From Niabella pedocola (GTDB taxonomy: Bacteria > Bacteroidota > Bacteroidia > Chitinophagales > Chitinophagaceae): a stretch of DNA of 64,000 nucleotides. Of the stretch, positions 27,595-38,142 are shown one piece after another. Both the position numbers and the translations under genes were made by a program. The notes under the pieces were generated by a model. That model had not been told where the DNA came from and searched no databases. It was given only the letters and a program-made list of their open reading frames with translations. The stretch covers positions 124,001-188,000 of the forward strand of contig NZ_JAJNEC010000001.1 in assembly GCF_021044425.1 (NCBI RefSeq), given 5' to 3'. How positions within the stretch are numbered: the stretch's first letter is position 1; every line of letters begins with the position of its first letter.

Positions 27595-29370
27595 ATGCAG
27601 CTTCACATACATAAAAAATATTTATTGCTTCCAGCCCTGGTGGCGCTGATGCTTTCCTGTAATAGAAATGTACTGGATGTAAAAAATTTAAATGCGGTGG
27701 AACCGAAACTTACCTGGACGGATCCCAAGCTGGCCAATGCCTTCCTGGCCAACCTCTACAACCGGGTGATGCCCAACGGATGGCCGGCACGAAGTGCGGC
27801 ACTATACGGCGGCTTGCCGGTGGATGAAAAAAGAGGGGTCATCAACAGTACCACCATACAAACTACGTCGCATCCCTGGTCGGGTTCCTTTGAAGACAGC
27901 TATGCCGATATCCGCCAGGTCAATATCCTGCTGAAAGAGATCGAATCCGGTACCCTGGATGCAGCAACAAAAGACAAGATCGTGGGGCAGGCGCTGTTCC
28001 TGCGGGCGTACAGCTATTTTCTGATGGTAAGGGTTTACGGAGGGGTGCCTCTGCTGCTGGAACCGCAGAATTTAACCGATAGTTTAAAGGTGCCAAGGGC
28101 CAGTACCGCGGAGGTTTTTAACGCCATCAATACAGACCTGGATAAAAGCATCCAGCTATTACAGGGGCAGCCCTTTGTAGATGGCGATAAAGGCCGCATC
28201 GGGCTGGGCGCAGTGCTGGCATTAAAAGGAAGGGTGGCCCTGTACAAGGCAAGCCCCTTGTTTAATCCGGCGCATCCTTATGACAATGCTTACTGGCAGG
28301 ATGCATACAACGCCAATGTTACCGCCAAAACACAACTGGATGCGATGGGCTTTGGATTGAATGCAGATTATGCCGGCATCTGGTCAACCGGTAATGAGGG
28401 AAACAAGGAAGCCGTTTTAACCGTTAAGTTTACAGCGCCTACCAAAACAGACGGCCGGAATGAACAGGGCGCAAGGCCGCTTTCGCAAACAGCCAATGCA
28501 ACGGGTGCAGACAACCCCGTATGGTCTATGGTAAAAGCCTATACCATGAAGGACGGTTATCCGGCCGGCAGCAGTCCCAACTATGCATACAGCGATCAAA
28601 CGTTCTGGCAAAACCGCGATCCCCGCTTTAATGCGTCCATTGTATGGAATGGCTCCATTTATGAAACCGGGGGTATTGCCGGAAGAAGGCAGTATACGGA
28701 TGACATACTGGCCACAGCCACCGATTCGTATTCTCCCAATCCCTCCACCAGTAACTGGAGCTTTACCGGCCTGTATGCCCGTAAAGGCTTACAGCCGGAG
28801 CTGAAAGCAGCAGAGGTAGCACAAAATTCGGTAGACTGGATCGAGATCCGCTATGCGGAAGTGTTGCTGAATTTAGCTGAGGCCGCCAATGAAACCGGTC
28901 ACACTGCCGATGCCATAACGCTGCTGAGGCAGCTCCGGCAGCGCGCCGGTATTGAGGCGGGTGCCGATAACAGCTATGGCATTACCACCACCAACCGGGA
29001 TGCAGTGCGGGGCCTTATCTACAACGAGCGCTTTGTGGAGTTTATTTTTGAAGGGCAGCGGTTCTGGGATCTGAAACGGGCGCGTACACTTTTAAGCCTG
29101 AACGGTACGGTGCAGCAGGGGGTGGCTTCCACGCTCAAACCTTCGAACCTGCCGGTGGATAATGCCAAAAAGAATGCATATGGATATGTATCGGAAGATT
29201 TTAATTATACCATCAATACGCTTTACCGGACCACGGTGGATAATGTAACCTTTACCTTAACCGATAATGTATACTTTGCGCCCATTCCTTTAGCCCAGAT
29301 CCAGAAAAACCCCAATTTAAAACAAACCCTGGGCTGGGGCGATGGAACCTTTAACCCAACACTGGAGTAG
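27595..29370 (+). CDS. susD: SusD/RagB-family surface glycan-binding lipoprotein
   Basis: The 591-residue protein has a lipoprotein signal with C22 (ALMLSCNRN) and the SusD helical TPR-containing fold. Family landmarks are the early helical block (IRQVNILLKEIESGTLDAAT, GQALFLRAYSYFLMVRVYGG) and the C-terminal block (EIRYAEVLLNLAEAANETG, RGLIYNERFVEFIFEGQRFW). It forms the lid over the SusC barrel at the outer surface and captures the glycan. It pairs with the SusC ending 20 bp upstream. A stem-loop follows the stop codon and may reduce read-through to the enzyme genes. Confidence 0.95.
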   Translation: MQLHIHKKYLLLPALVALMLSCNRNVLDVKNLNAVEPKLTWTDPKLANAFLANLYNRVMPNGWPARSAALYGGLPVDEKRGVINSTTIQTTSHPWSGSFEDSYADIRQVNILLKEIESGTLDAATKDKIVGQALFLRAYSYFLMVRVYGGVPLLLEPQNLTDSLKVPRASTAEVFNAINTDLDKSIQLLQGQPFVDGDKGRIGLGAVLALKGRVALYKASPLFNPAHPYDNAYWQDAYNANVTAKTQLDAMGFGLNADYAGIWSTGNEGNKEAVLTVKFTAPTKTDGRNEQGARPLSQTANATGADNPVWSMVKAYTMKDGYPAGSSPNYAYSDQTFWQNRDPRFNASIVWNGSIYETGGIAGRRQYTDDILATATDSYSPNPSTSNWSFTGLYARKGLQPELKAAEVAQNSVDWIEIRYAEVLLNLAEAANETGHTADAITLLRQLRQRAGIEAGADNSYGITTTNRDAVRGLIYNERFVEFIFEGQRFWDLKRARTLLSLNGTVQQGVASTLKPSNLPVDNAKKNAYGYVSEDFNYTINTLYRTTVDNVTFTLTDNVYFAPIPLAQIQKNPNLKQTLGWGDGTFNPTLE

Positions 29371-29387
29371 TTCCAATAAAAATTTCC

Positions 29388-29433
29388 AAAGCAAGGTTGT
29401 CAGGTCGCTGCGAAGATTTGCCGGCCTTGCTTT
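29388..29433 (+). terminator. Stem-loop after susD, possible attenuating terminator
   Basis: AAAGCAAGG (29388-29396) and CCTTGCTTT (29425-29433) form a perfect 9-bp stem around a 28-base loop. There is no long T run, so termination would be partial. Such hairpins between susCD and downstream enzymes would give higher expression of the transporter pair. Confidence 0.45.
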
Positions 29434-29527
29434 CCTGTTCTGTATTGCATAAAAAACGCAGGATGGTAAACCGTGCGCTTGCAGGCAGCCATTGTAATAC
29501 GGTTTCATCCGGCTAAAAAATAAACAG

Positions 29528-31800
29528 ATGCGCTATAAAATTTTATCAGCGGTATGGATCTTTCTTTGGTGTAGTATGGCTTCTTTTGCCGCCACACCGG
29601 AAACCGCTGCTTACGGACTTATCAAACGGATGGTACCGCAGATCGCCGGTCATTTTTTGGTGGAAACCATCGCCGGCGAAGGGCAGAAAGATGTGTTTGA
29701 AATAGCATCGGCGGGTAACAAAATTGTTTTACGTGGAAACAATGCCGTTGCAATCGCCAGTGCCTTTCATTGGTATTTGAAGTATTACTGCAAGGCACAT
29801 TTTTCATGGAACGGTAAGCAGCTCAACTATCCCCGGGTATTGCCACCGGTAAAACAGCAGCTGCGGAAGGTGATCCAGCCGGACTACAGGGTTTACATGA
29901 ACTACTGCACCCTTAGCTACAGCGCCGCCTGGTGGAATTGGGAGCGCTGGCAATGGGAAATCGATTATATGGCGATGAACGGCATCAATATGCCGCTGGC
30001 CGCTGTAGGCCTCGAAGGTGTTTGGTACCACAGCCTGCTGAAGATCGGTCTTACAGATAAGGAAGCGCGATCCTTCCTGGTAGGGCCGGCTTATTTTGCC
30101 TGGCAATGGATGACCAATATTGAAAGCTTTGGCGGCCCCTTACCAAAGCGCTGGATTGATGCACATATTGTGCTGGGAAAAAAGATCATCGATCGCGAGG
30201 TGGAGCTGGGGATGAAGCCCATCCAGCAGGGCTTTTCCGGGTTTGTGCCGCGTCTGTTTATGCAAAAATTTCCGGGTGCAAAAATAAAACGGACCAATGG
30301 ATGGGCGCAGTCCTTTAGCGGAGTGGCCCAGCTCGATCCGCTCGACCCGCTTTTTGCAACATTCGGCCGCATCTTTTTAGAAGAGCAGCGGCGATTGTTT
30401 GGCGCCCATGGCTATTATGCGGCCGATCCGTTTCACGAGGGCGCACCACCACAAACCGATGAAGCCTATCTCCGTTCTGTAGGCGAACAGATCAATAAGC
30501 TCTTTATGGATTTTGATGCACACTCCAAATGGGTGATGCAGGCCTGGTCCATACGAAAGCCCATCGCCACCGCCGTACCTAAGGACCGGTTGCTGGTACT
30601 GGATCTGAACGGCGGACGGCACAAAGGCCTCGAAGGATTTTGGGGATATGATTTTGTGGTAGGCAACCTGCATAATTTTGGAGGCCGTATCAATATGCAT
30701 GGCGATCTGCAATTGGTAGCCGCAAACCAGTATCAGCAAGTCCGGAAAAATTATCCCAATGCAGTGGGGTACGGACTGTTTATGGAAGGCATTACGCAAA
30801 ATCCGGTGTATTACGATCTTGCTTTTGAAATGCCTTTTCACAGCGATAAAGTGGCATTGAACAACTGGCTGCATGATTATGCCCTCCGCCGGTATGGAGG
30901 TGCTGATAGGGATATAGATACCGCCTGGCAACTGCTTTTAAACGGACCCTACCGGCCCGGCACCAATGGCGTGGAAGCCAGCTCCATACTGGCCGCCCGG
31001 CCGGCATTGGATGTAAAAAAATCGGGGCCCAATGCCGGTTTTATTATGCCCTATGAACCGCTTGCGTTGCAAAAAGTATTAACCCTGATGCTGAAACAGC
31101 AACGCAGGTTTGCTGCATCAGACGCTTATTTGTTTGACATCGTGGATATCGAGCGGCAACTGTTGTCGAACCTGGGACAGAAAATGACGAAGGCCGCAGC
31201 CGATGCGTTTAAAGCAAAGGACCGTCCGGCGTTTCAAAAACACAGCGCCCGTTTTTTAGCATTGATGGATGATGTGGACCAGCTGGTAGGCACAAGACCG
31301 GAGTATAGTTTTCATAAATGGGTAAGCGATGCCCGGAGCTGGGGCACCACACCTGCGGAAAAAGCATTGTACGACTGGAATGCGAGCATGCTGGTAACCC
31401 AGTGGGGAGGCGACAGGGGCGATAGTCTTTATGGTATTTTTGATTACAGCTGGCGCGAATGGGGCGGCCTCATCCGGGGTATTATAAACCCCGGTGGCAG
31501 CTTTTTTACCAGATGCTGGACCGGCATTTGCACAATGGAACAACCTATAACGAAGCCGGGCTGCCGCAGGTACATGGCCGCGAAACAATGCGGGCCAATG
31601 CTTTTTACGGGGGTCTTACAGATTGGGAGAATAAATGGATCGTCACGGAGAAAAAACCGCAGCCGGTAACAAAGGGGCAGGAATTAAGGATGGTAAACAC
31701 GTTGTTTAAAAAGTATCAGCCTATATTAGATGCGTATTATCAAAATGCCGGAACGGCCCGGGAAATGCGGGTTATGCCGGTGGCTACCGGCATCCGTTAA
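29528..31800 (+). pseudogene. GH89 alpha-N-acetylglucosaminidase, broken by a one-base frameshift
   Basis: The first frame codes for 652 GH89-like residues plus an out-of-frame tail, stopping at 31669. The missing C terminus continues in the +1 frame from about 31480 (YYKPRWQLFYQML) to the stop at 31800. Comparison with the second GH89 copy (LVRTFYKPRW) shows that one G has been lost from the run at 31476-31479; restoring it gives a protein of about 757 residues against 748 in the paralogue. Catalytic acids are present as E304 (PFHEG) and E420 (FMEGITQNPVYY). The family, including human NAGLU, removes terminal alpha-linked GlcNAc. The signal peptide is MRYKILSAVWIFLWCSMASFA. The lesion may be real, a phase-variable G run or a sequencing error. 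Confidence 0.85.
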
Positions 31801-31839
31801 AGGCGATGAATAGTTTTATGTAAAACCCATTGGGGAAAA

Positions 31840-34392
31840 ATGAACGATCAACACATGAAAAAGATTTATTTGATGCTGCTTATTTGTTGCTGCACGGGCG
31901 TAATTGCCGCGCAGGAACTGGTGATAAAAAATGACAAGATCCGGCGGGTGCTGCAATTCGACGGTAAGCGGTGGCGTACCACAAGGTTTCAAAGTGCAGA
32001 TGGCCGGGTTACCTTAAAGGTGCAGAGCGATGAATGGCATATATTACCCATGGATAGCGACGCGGGATTAACGGTCGCCGATTTTACGGCGGCGGCGGCG
32101 CCCAAACAGTATCAGGTAAAAGATACCAGTTTCTGTACGATCAGCTACCGCCCGGAGGCCGCCGCATTAAAGAACGATGCCTGTCCGCAGCAGTTGCTGA
32201 TCACGTATTTTGCCGTAAAGGGGCAACCATTCATCCGTAAAAAACTGGAGTTGCGGTTTAACAAGCCCGCAACGATCGACCGGCTCGAGGTAGAGCGCTT
32301 TGTAAACGGCGATGCACAATCCGGCGGGGGAAGAGGGGAGCCTGTTTTTATAAAGGACCAGTGGTTTACCGGGTTGGAATATCCCGCGGGCTATAGCCGG
32401 CGCAGCAACGGCAACCTGCCTGCAAGTTATGGCCGTTACTACGACAGTGTGGGCAATTATAGTTTTATTGATCTGGAAGGCCGTGATGTGGAGCCCCATG
32501 CACAAGAGGGCATGGTACGCCTGATGCATTTCCCGGGGTATGCCGTACCAACCGGCACCCGGTATGCCGTTCAAAGTAAAACGGCCGTAACCGGTTATGC
32601 GCGCTCCGGTGCAGATGTTCGCCAGGCCTTTATGCAATACCTGGAAACGATCTGGAAAAAGCCCCGCTCTTTTGTAAATTATAATAACTGGTTCGACCGG
32701 TCGGCAAAGGATCTGAAGGGCGATGCGTTTGTAAATGTGTATAAGAAATACAAGGCAGCTATTGAACCCTACGGCATCCGGATCGATGGAATGGTGCCGG
32801 ATGACGGATGGCAGGACCGGTACAGTATCTGGAAACCGGCTCCCAAACATTTCCCGGAAGGAGATCCGGACCTGGTAGCGCTCAGCAATAAACTAAAAGC
32901 CGAAGGTACACACCTGGGCCTGTGGCTGTCGGTCAATAATTATAACGGGAATATCGACTGGGGTATAAAAAACGGTTATAGCGAGGCAAAACGCAATGCG
33001 TATTTCAGTCGCTATGGCCGCTACTATAGCCTGTCTGCAACAAAATATAAGACCGAGATCCTGCAACGCGTACCGGAGCTTGCAAAGAAAGCCGATCTCA
33101 TTTATTTTAAACACGATTTTAATGACCTCTGCGATATGGGGCCGGGCAACAACCATCCGCCCACGGACCGCCATGGGCATGAAGCCAATTTAGATGTGGC
33201 CCTGCAGGTACTTACCGCAACACGGGAGGCCAGGCCGGGTATCTTTCAGAATTTAACCAACTGGATCTGGTTCTCGCCCTGGTGGCTGCAGTATGCCGAT
33301 TACCTCTGGATGCTGGCCGGTGATGATGGGATGAACGGCAATACACCAGAGCTTTCACTAAAGGCCATGTTCACTACAGACCGGGATACCTATATCTGGC
33401 GGATGTTTGGAAATGCGGCCGACCGGCCGCTGGTACCCGTATCGCGGTTAATGACGCACGGAATCCTGCAAACCGCACCAAAGGAAAAAGATATTTCCCT
33501 GCAGGACTGGACGGATTATGTATTGATGCATTATGGCCGGGGAACGCTGCTGAAAGAATGGTATATTTCTTTAGATGCCATGCGCCCGGAGCTATGGGCG
33601 GCGCTCAGCGCGGTGCAAAAATGGGCCGACCGGCACCAGGCCGCCCTGAACCATACCGTATTTGTAGGCGGGCGCCCGGATGAGGGCCATGCCTACGGGT
33701 ACATGGGTTGGGATCAAAACAAGGGCATCTTAACCGCGCGCAATACCGGCCCCGGGGAGCAAACGCTTCGGATTCCTTTTAATAAGGAAACCGGTTTTTA
33801 TGGTCTGCCCGGTGCGGCGTATCATGCACGGGTTACCTATCCGTACCAGGAAGCCCTTGCCCAAACCTTTGCCTCCGGAAAGGAAATCACCATCCGGATA
33901 CCGGGATATGCCACCCTGGCGGTGGAGTTTGAAAAGGGCGCGGCGGTAGCCGGCCGGCCCTCCGTTCCGCAGGCCATCCGGTTTCAAACCGTACCGGTCG
34001 ATGCTGCGTCGGTAAAAACTACGGTTACCTTACCCGCCGATATACAGGGGCGCTGTGAGCTCCTCGTTATCGGGCATCCCCGGTTACCGTCGGTTACCAT
34101 CAACGGGCAGGCCGTAGAACCGCAAAAAACAGCGCAGGCTCGGTTAAATCATTTTGCCAGCTATGCCGTTGCAGGTATGAAAAGCAACAAAGCCTCCGAC
34201 TGGAATATGGCAGGATATAATCTTATGCCCTATTTAAACAAAACCATTGAAATCACCTGTTCAGGAGCCAAGGAAAAATTTGATTTGTATATTTTAACGG
34301 AGAAGGAAGAAGCAATGCGATCAATGCAGAGTAAAAACGAGTTGCTGCCTGCCAATAAAGGCACCAGGCGGCAAACAACAAAATTGTATTAA
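31840..34392 (+). CDS. Secreted GH36-like (clan GH-D) glycosidase
   Basis: The 850-residue protein has a signal peptide (ending VIAAQ; a second start at 31855, MKKIYLMLL, is equally possible). An N-terminal beta-sandwich is followed by a (beta/alpha)8 barrel (about 285-600) and a C-terminal beta domain. Barrel motifs resemble alpha-galactosidase clan GH-D: MVPDDGWQDR, HLGLWLSV, and LIYFKHDFND with the candidate nucleophile D426. GH36 members act on alpha-galactosides or alpha-N-acetylgalactosaminides, so either is a reasonable guess. Divergence from classical GH36 is considerable and the specificity is not proven. It lies between two GH89 genes and before the GH29 gene, 24 bp upstream of it, so it should attack the same glycan. 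Confidence 0.72.
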   Translation: MNDQHMKKIYLMLLICCCTGVIAAQELVIKNDKIRRVLQFDGKRWRTTRFQSADGRVTLKVQSDEWHILPMDSDAGLTVADFTAAAAPKQYQVKDTSFCTISYRPEAAALKNDACPQQLLITYFAVKGQPFIRKKLELRFNKPATIDRLEVERFVNGDAQSGGGRGEPVFIKDQWFTGLEYPAGYSRRSNGNLPASYGRYYDSVGNYSFIDLEGRDVEPHAQEGMVRLMHFPGYAVPTGTRYAVQSKTAVTGYARSGADVRQAFMQYLETIWKKPRSFVNYNNWFDRSAKDLKGDAFVNVYKKYKAAIEPYGIRIDGMVPDDGWQDRYSIWKPAPKHFPEGDPDLVALSNKLKAEGTHLGLWLSVNNYNGNIDWGIKNGYSEAKRNAYFSRYGRYYSLSATKYKTEILQRVPELAKKADLIYFKHDFNDLCDMGPGNNHPPTDRHGHEANLDVALQVLTATREARPGIFQNLTNWIWFSPWWLQYADYLWMLAGDDGMNGNTPELSLKAMFTTDRDTYIWRMFGNAADRPLVPVSRLMTHGILQTAPKEKDISLQDWTDYVLMHYGRGTLLKEWYISLDAMRPELWAALSAVQKWADRHQAALNHTVFVGGRPDEGHAYGYMGWDQNKGILTARNTGPGEQTLRIPFNKETGFYGLPGAAYHARVTYPYQEALAQTFASGKEITIRIPGYATLAVEFEKGAAVAGRPSVPQAIRFQTVPVDAASVKTTVTLPADIQGRCELLVIGHPRLPSVTINGQAVEPQKTAQARLNHFASYAVAGMKSNKASDWNMAGYNLMPYLNKTIEITCSGAKEKFDLYILTEKEEAMRSMQSKNELLPANKGTRRQTTKLY

Positions 34393-34416
34393 CAGCAAGC
34401 GGATTATCTTATAAGC

Positions 34417-35775
34417 ATGAAAAAGTTGATCTTACCGGTCCTTATAGTCATTCACAGCTTTGCGTTATTTGCCCAGCAAGCAAAAAAGCGGGTAGTGCCA
34501 AACGCGGCGCAGCTTGAATGGGCTGCTGCCGAAACCGGCGCTATTATTCATTTCGATTTAATTAATTATGTGCCTGGTTACAACTGGCGCAACTGGGGCA
34601 CCCACCCGCCTGCAACGGTTTTCAATCCCTCAAAGCTCGATACAGACCAATGGGTACGCGCGGCAAAGGCCGCAGGCGCCACCTATGTTGTGTTGGTTGC
34701 GAAACATTGTTCGGGGTTCAGCCTGTGGCCCACCGGCGCCCATCCCTACAGTGTAAAAAACACGCCCTGGAAAAACGGCAAGGGAGACATTGTAAAAGAT
34801 TTTATTGCCAGCTGCAAAAAGTATCATGTTAAACCCGGCATCTATGCAAGTGCCTCTGCAAATGGGTATTGTTATGTTGATAATCCCGGCCTGGTACAAA
34901 AAGGAGCGCCCTTTACGCAGGCCCAGTATAATGATATTGTGATAAAACAGCTTACAGAGTTATGGACTCATTATGGAAAGCTGTTTGAAATATGGTTTGA
35001 TGGTGGTGTGCTGCCCGTAGAAAAAGGCGGGCCGCCTGTTGCTGCTTTGCTGAAGAAATTACAGCCGGACGCTGTCGTATTCCAGGGGCCTGTAAAGGCG
35101 AAGAACCTGGTAAGGTGGGTGGGCAACGAAGAAGGCACTGCTCCCTACCCCAACTGGAGCACATCCGACACCACTACCTCCGCTACCGGCACAATAAAAG
35201 TAAATGATATGCATGGTGATCCTGATGGAGCCATATGGTGCCCGGGTGAAGCTGACTTTCCTTTACGCACTGGTTGGCAGGGAGGATGGTTCTGGAAGGC
35301 GGAGGGGCAAAAAATGCTGTCTTTACAGCAACTCCTCAAGGCCTACAATACCAGTGTGGGCCGGAACGCCAATATGCTGTTAGGTATCGTGGTAGATACC
35401 AGTGGCCTGGTACCGGCTGAAGATGTGGAAAGGCTCACCGAATTTGGCAAAGCTGTTAAAGAACGGTTTGCCCATCCCGTATTTACCGGAAAGGTGAAGG
35501 GAACGGGAACACAGCTGACGATCGCTCCAAAGCCCGTTGCGGTGAACTGCATCGTACTGCAGGAAGATATAGCACAGGGAGAACGCATACGCCATTATGC
35601 AGTGGACGCCTGGGTCAATAATGACTGGAAGCAGATCGCTGAAGGCATCTCCATAGGACATAAGCGTATACAGGAATTTGAAACCGTTCATACAACGAAA
35701 ATAAGATGGCGGGTAACTGAATCTGTAGCTCAGCCTGTCATAAAAAACATGGCCCTGTATCACATAAAAATGTAA
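34417..35775 (+). CDS. GH29 alpha-L-fucosidase
   Basis: The 452-residue secreted protein has a signal peptide (ending LFAQ) and the GH29 (beta/alpha)8 barrel. Signature segments are GAIIHFDLINYVPG, GATYVVLVAKHCSGFSLWPT (substrate-binding His) and LFEIWFDGGV with nucleophile D195, followed by an expected late-barrel SVGRNANMLLGIVVD. A C-terminal beta-sandwich (about 350-452) completes the family layout. It removes terminal alpha-linked fucose in the periplasm or at the surface. The acid/base residue is variable in this family and cannot be assigned by eye. Its neighbours are the GH36-like enzyme and the second GH89 gene, all on one strand. Confidence 0.92.
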   Translation: MKKLILPVLIVIHSFALFAQQAKKRVVPNAAQLEWAAAETGAIIHFDLINYVPGYNWRNWGTHPPATVFNPSKLDTDQWVRAAKAAGATYVVLVAKHCSGFSLWPTGAHPYSVKNTPWKNGKGDIVKDFIASCKKYHVKPGIYASASANGYCYVDNPGLVQKGAPFTQAQYNDIVIKQLTELWTHYGKLFEIWFDGGVLPVEKGGPPVAALLKKLQPDAVVFQGPVKAKNLVRWVGNEEGTAPYPNWSTSDTTTSATGTIKVNDMHGDPDGAIWCPGEADFPLRTGWQGGWFWKAEGQKMLSLQQLLKAYNTSVGRNANMLLGIVVDTSGLVPAEDVERLTEFGKAVKERFAHPVFTGKVKGTGTQLTIAPKPVAVNCIVLQEDIAQGERIRHYAVDAWVNNDWKQIAEGISIGHKRIQEFETVHTTKIRWRVTESVAQPVIKNMALYHIKM

Positions 35776-35895
35776 CGCGTAAACGATGCTCGGCTTCACC
35801 ATAAAAAGAAATGAACAGGTAAACGATATTTCACCGCTTTACCGGCTAAAATAACCTACAACGCGATCTCTGTCCGGATACTTCAAAAACAGCAT

Positions 35896-38142
35896 ATGCC
35901 ATTTAAACTTAAAATTCTAATCCTCGTTGTTTTAAATATAACAGTCGTTTCTTTTGTTACGGCCCAGGATCTTGATCAGCAGGCAGCCGAACGCCTGATC
36001 CGGCGGGTAGTACCTGCGCATGTTCAGCAATTCAAAGTAACCGCCATACCTGCAGACAACGGGAAGGATGTATTTGAAATTGAATCAGACAACGGGCGGG
36101 TTGTATTGCGGGGCAATAATACCGTTTCGGTTGCTTCGGCGCTTAACTGGTACCTGAAATATTTTTGTCATGTGCAACGCAGCTGGTGCGGCAACCAGAT
36201 GCGATTACCGGCCAGGCTGCCGGTGGTTTCGCAAAAAGTGCGGCAGGTAACACCTTATGCAAAAAGGTCCTACCTCAACTATTGCACGTTTAATTATTCA
36301 ATGAGCTGGTGGAGCTGGGAGCGCTGGGAGCAGGAGATCGACTGGATGGCCATGCACGGCATCAATATGCCGCTGGCCATTACAGGGCAGGAAGCCGTTT
36401 GGCAAAATACCCTGCGCAGGTTTGGAATGAGCGATGAAGAAATACGCGCCTTCCTGGTAGGCCCGGCCTACCAGGCCTGGCAATGGATGACCAATATTGA
36501 AAGCGTTTACGGACCGTTGCCCCAGCAATGGATCAACCGCAGCATTGTACTGGGTAAAAAAATTTTAGAGCGGGAACGGGAGCTTGGGATGACGCCTGTT
36601 TTACAGGGCTTTACCGGTTATGTGCCCGTGGCTTTGAAAAAACGCCAGCCACAGGCCGATATCATAGAAAAGCCTATATGGTTCTTTGTGGGAGGTTCAA
36701 CGGCGCAGTTGAATCCGATAGACCCGTTGTTCAGCGAAATGACAAAGGCGTTTATCGAGGAGCAAACGAAGCTGTTTGGTACCAATCACATTTATGCGGC
36801 AGATCCTTTCCATGAGGGAAAGCCGCCGGTGAGTGGTGATGATTACTTAACTGCCGTAGGAAAAAAAATATACGAAGCTACTACTGCCGTCGATCCCCGG
36901 GCGGTGATCGCCATGCAAACCTGGAGCATGCGCAAGCCCATTGTAGAAGCCATTCCGTCTGACCGCATCATTATGCTGGACCTGAACAGCCAGAAATGGA
37001 AAGGAAGCGAGGCCTTTTGGGGCCGTCCCTGGCTGGCGGGCATCATTCACAATTTTGGAGGCAACACGGCAATGGGCGGAAATTTGAATGAAGTACTGGC
37101 GCGGTTTCCCCGGCTATTAAGCCACAAAGAGGAAACCCGCAATTTATCAGGCATCGGTATGTTCCCAGAAGCCATCGGGCACAACCCGGTCATTTATGAA
37201 GCGGCCAGCGAAATGGCCTGGCACCCGGAGCAGCCGGATACCCAACAATGGCTGTATGGATACCTGAGGGCCCGCTATGGCCAGTTGGAGCCCGCTGTAC
37301 AGCAGGCATGGGATCTGCTGCTGCAAACGATATACAGCGCGCAAACAGGCGTAGAAACCTTCCGGGAATCGGCTATATGCGCCCGCCCGGCTCTTACCGT
37401 ATACGGCGCATCACCCAATGGTGCGCTGAACAGCCAGAAAAACTATTCCTTTGCAAGCCTGTGGACAGCGGTAAAATTATTGACGAAGGCCGGTACAGCC
37501 ACAAAAAACGCCGATACTTATAAGTACGACCTGGTAGACGTTATGCGGCAATGCCTGGCCGACCTGGCCATACCGATACAGGCACGGATGGGAAAGGCAT
37601 ACAGCAATAACAAACAGGACAGCTTTGCTTTTTACAGCCAGCAGTTCCTGGATCTGATGAGCGATTTTGATGTGCTTTTAGGAACCCGGGAAGAGTTCCT
37701 GCTGGGAAAATGGCTGTCGGATGCCCGGGCTATCGGGGAAACCACTGCTGAAAAGGATCTTTATGAAAAGAATGCAAGGGGCCTCATTACGATCTGGGGA
37801 CCTTATGATTCCAGCGCGATCCAATACGATTATTCTGCCCGCCAGTGGAATGGGCTGGTCCGTACTTTTTACAAACCACGCTGGGAAAAATTCATTACCA
37901 TGCTGAATAGTGAATTTAAAAAGCAGCCGGACCAGCGGTACCAGGAAGTGAACATTAACCACCGGTTCCGGCGGCCCCGGAACAACGCCAATGATTTTTA
38001 CCGGATGATCTCCCGGTGGGAATCGGACTGGGTTACCCGGCCCGGGCTGATCACGCAAACCCGGCCTTCGGGCAACGAGCTGCGCACCGTGCTGCAATTT
38101 TATAACAAATGGTACCCGGTAGCACAGGCGGTCTACCGCTAA
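35896..38142 (+). CDS. GH89 alpha-N-acetylglucosaminidase (intact second copy)
   Basis: The 748-residue secreted protein has a signal peptide ending in VTAQ and the three GH89 parts: a small N-terminal alpha/beta domain (about 25-105; ADNGKDVFEIESDNGRVVLR), the catalytic TIM barrel (about 110-450; LNYCTFNYSMSWWSWERWEQ, GINMPLAITGQEAVW) and a C-terminal helical domain. Catalytic acids are E307 in DPFHEG and E425 in GMFPEAIGHNPVIYE. The enzyme releases terminal alpha-GlcNAc, as in gastric-type mucin caps or heparan. It is clearly paralogous to the frameshifted copy at 29528-31800, so PUL 1 keeps at least one working GH89. It is the last gene of PUL 1. Confidence 0.94.
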   Translation: MPFKLKILILVVLNITVVSFVTAQDLDQQAAERLIRRVVPAHVQQFKVTAIPADNGKDVFEIESDNGRVVLRGNNTVSVASALNWYLKYFCHVQRSWCGNQMRLPARLPVVSQKVRQVTPYAKRSYLNYCTFNYSMSWWSWERWEQEIDWMAMHGINMPLAITGQEAVWQNTLRRFGMSDEEIRAFLVGPAYQAWQWMTNIESVYGPLPQQWINRSIVLGKKILERERELGMTPVLQGFTGYVPVALKKRQPQADIIEKPIWFFVGGSTAQLNPIDPLFSEMTKAFIEEQTKLFGTNHIYAADPFHEGKPPVSGDDYLTAVGKKIYEATTAVDPRAVIAMQTWSMRKPIVEAIPSDRIIMLDLNSQKWKGSEAFWGRPWLAGIIHNFGGNTAMGGNLNEVLARFPRLLSHKEETRNLSGIGMFPEAIGHNPVIYEAASEMAWHPEQPDTQQWLYGYLRARYGQLEPAVQQAWDLLLQTIYSAQTGVETFRESAICARPALTVYGASPNGALNSQKNYSFASLWTAVKLLTKAGTATKNADTYKYDLVDVMRQCLADLAIPIQARMGKAYSNNKQDSFAFYSQQFLDLMSDFDVLLGTREEFLLGKWLSDARAIGETTAEKDLYEKNARGLITIWGPYDSSAIQYDYSARQWNGLVRTFYKPRWEKFITMLNSEFKKQPDQRYQEVNINHRFRRPRNNANDFYRMISRWESDWVTRPGLITQTRPSGNELRTVLQFYNKWYPVAQAVYR

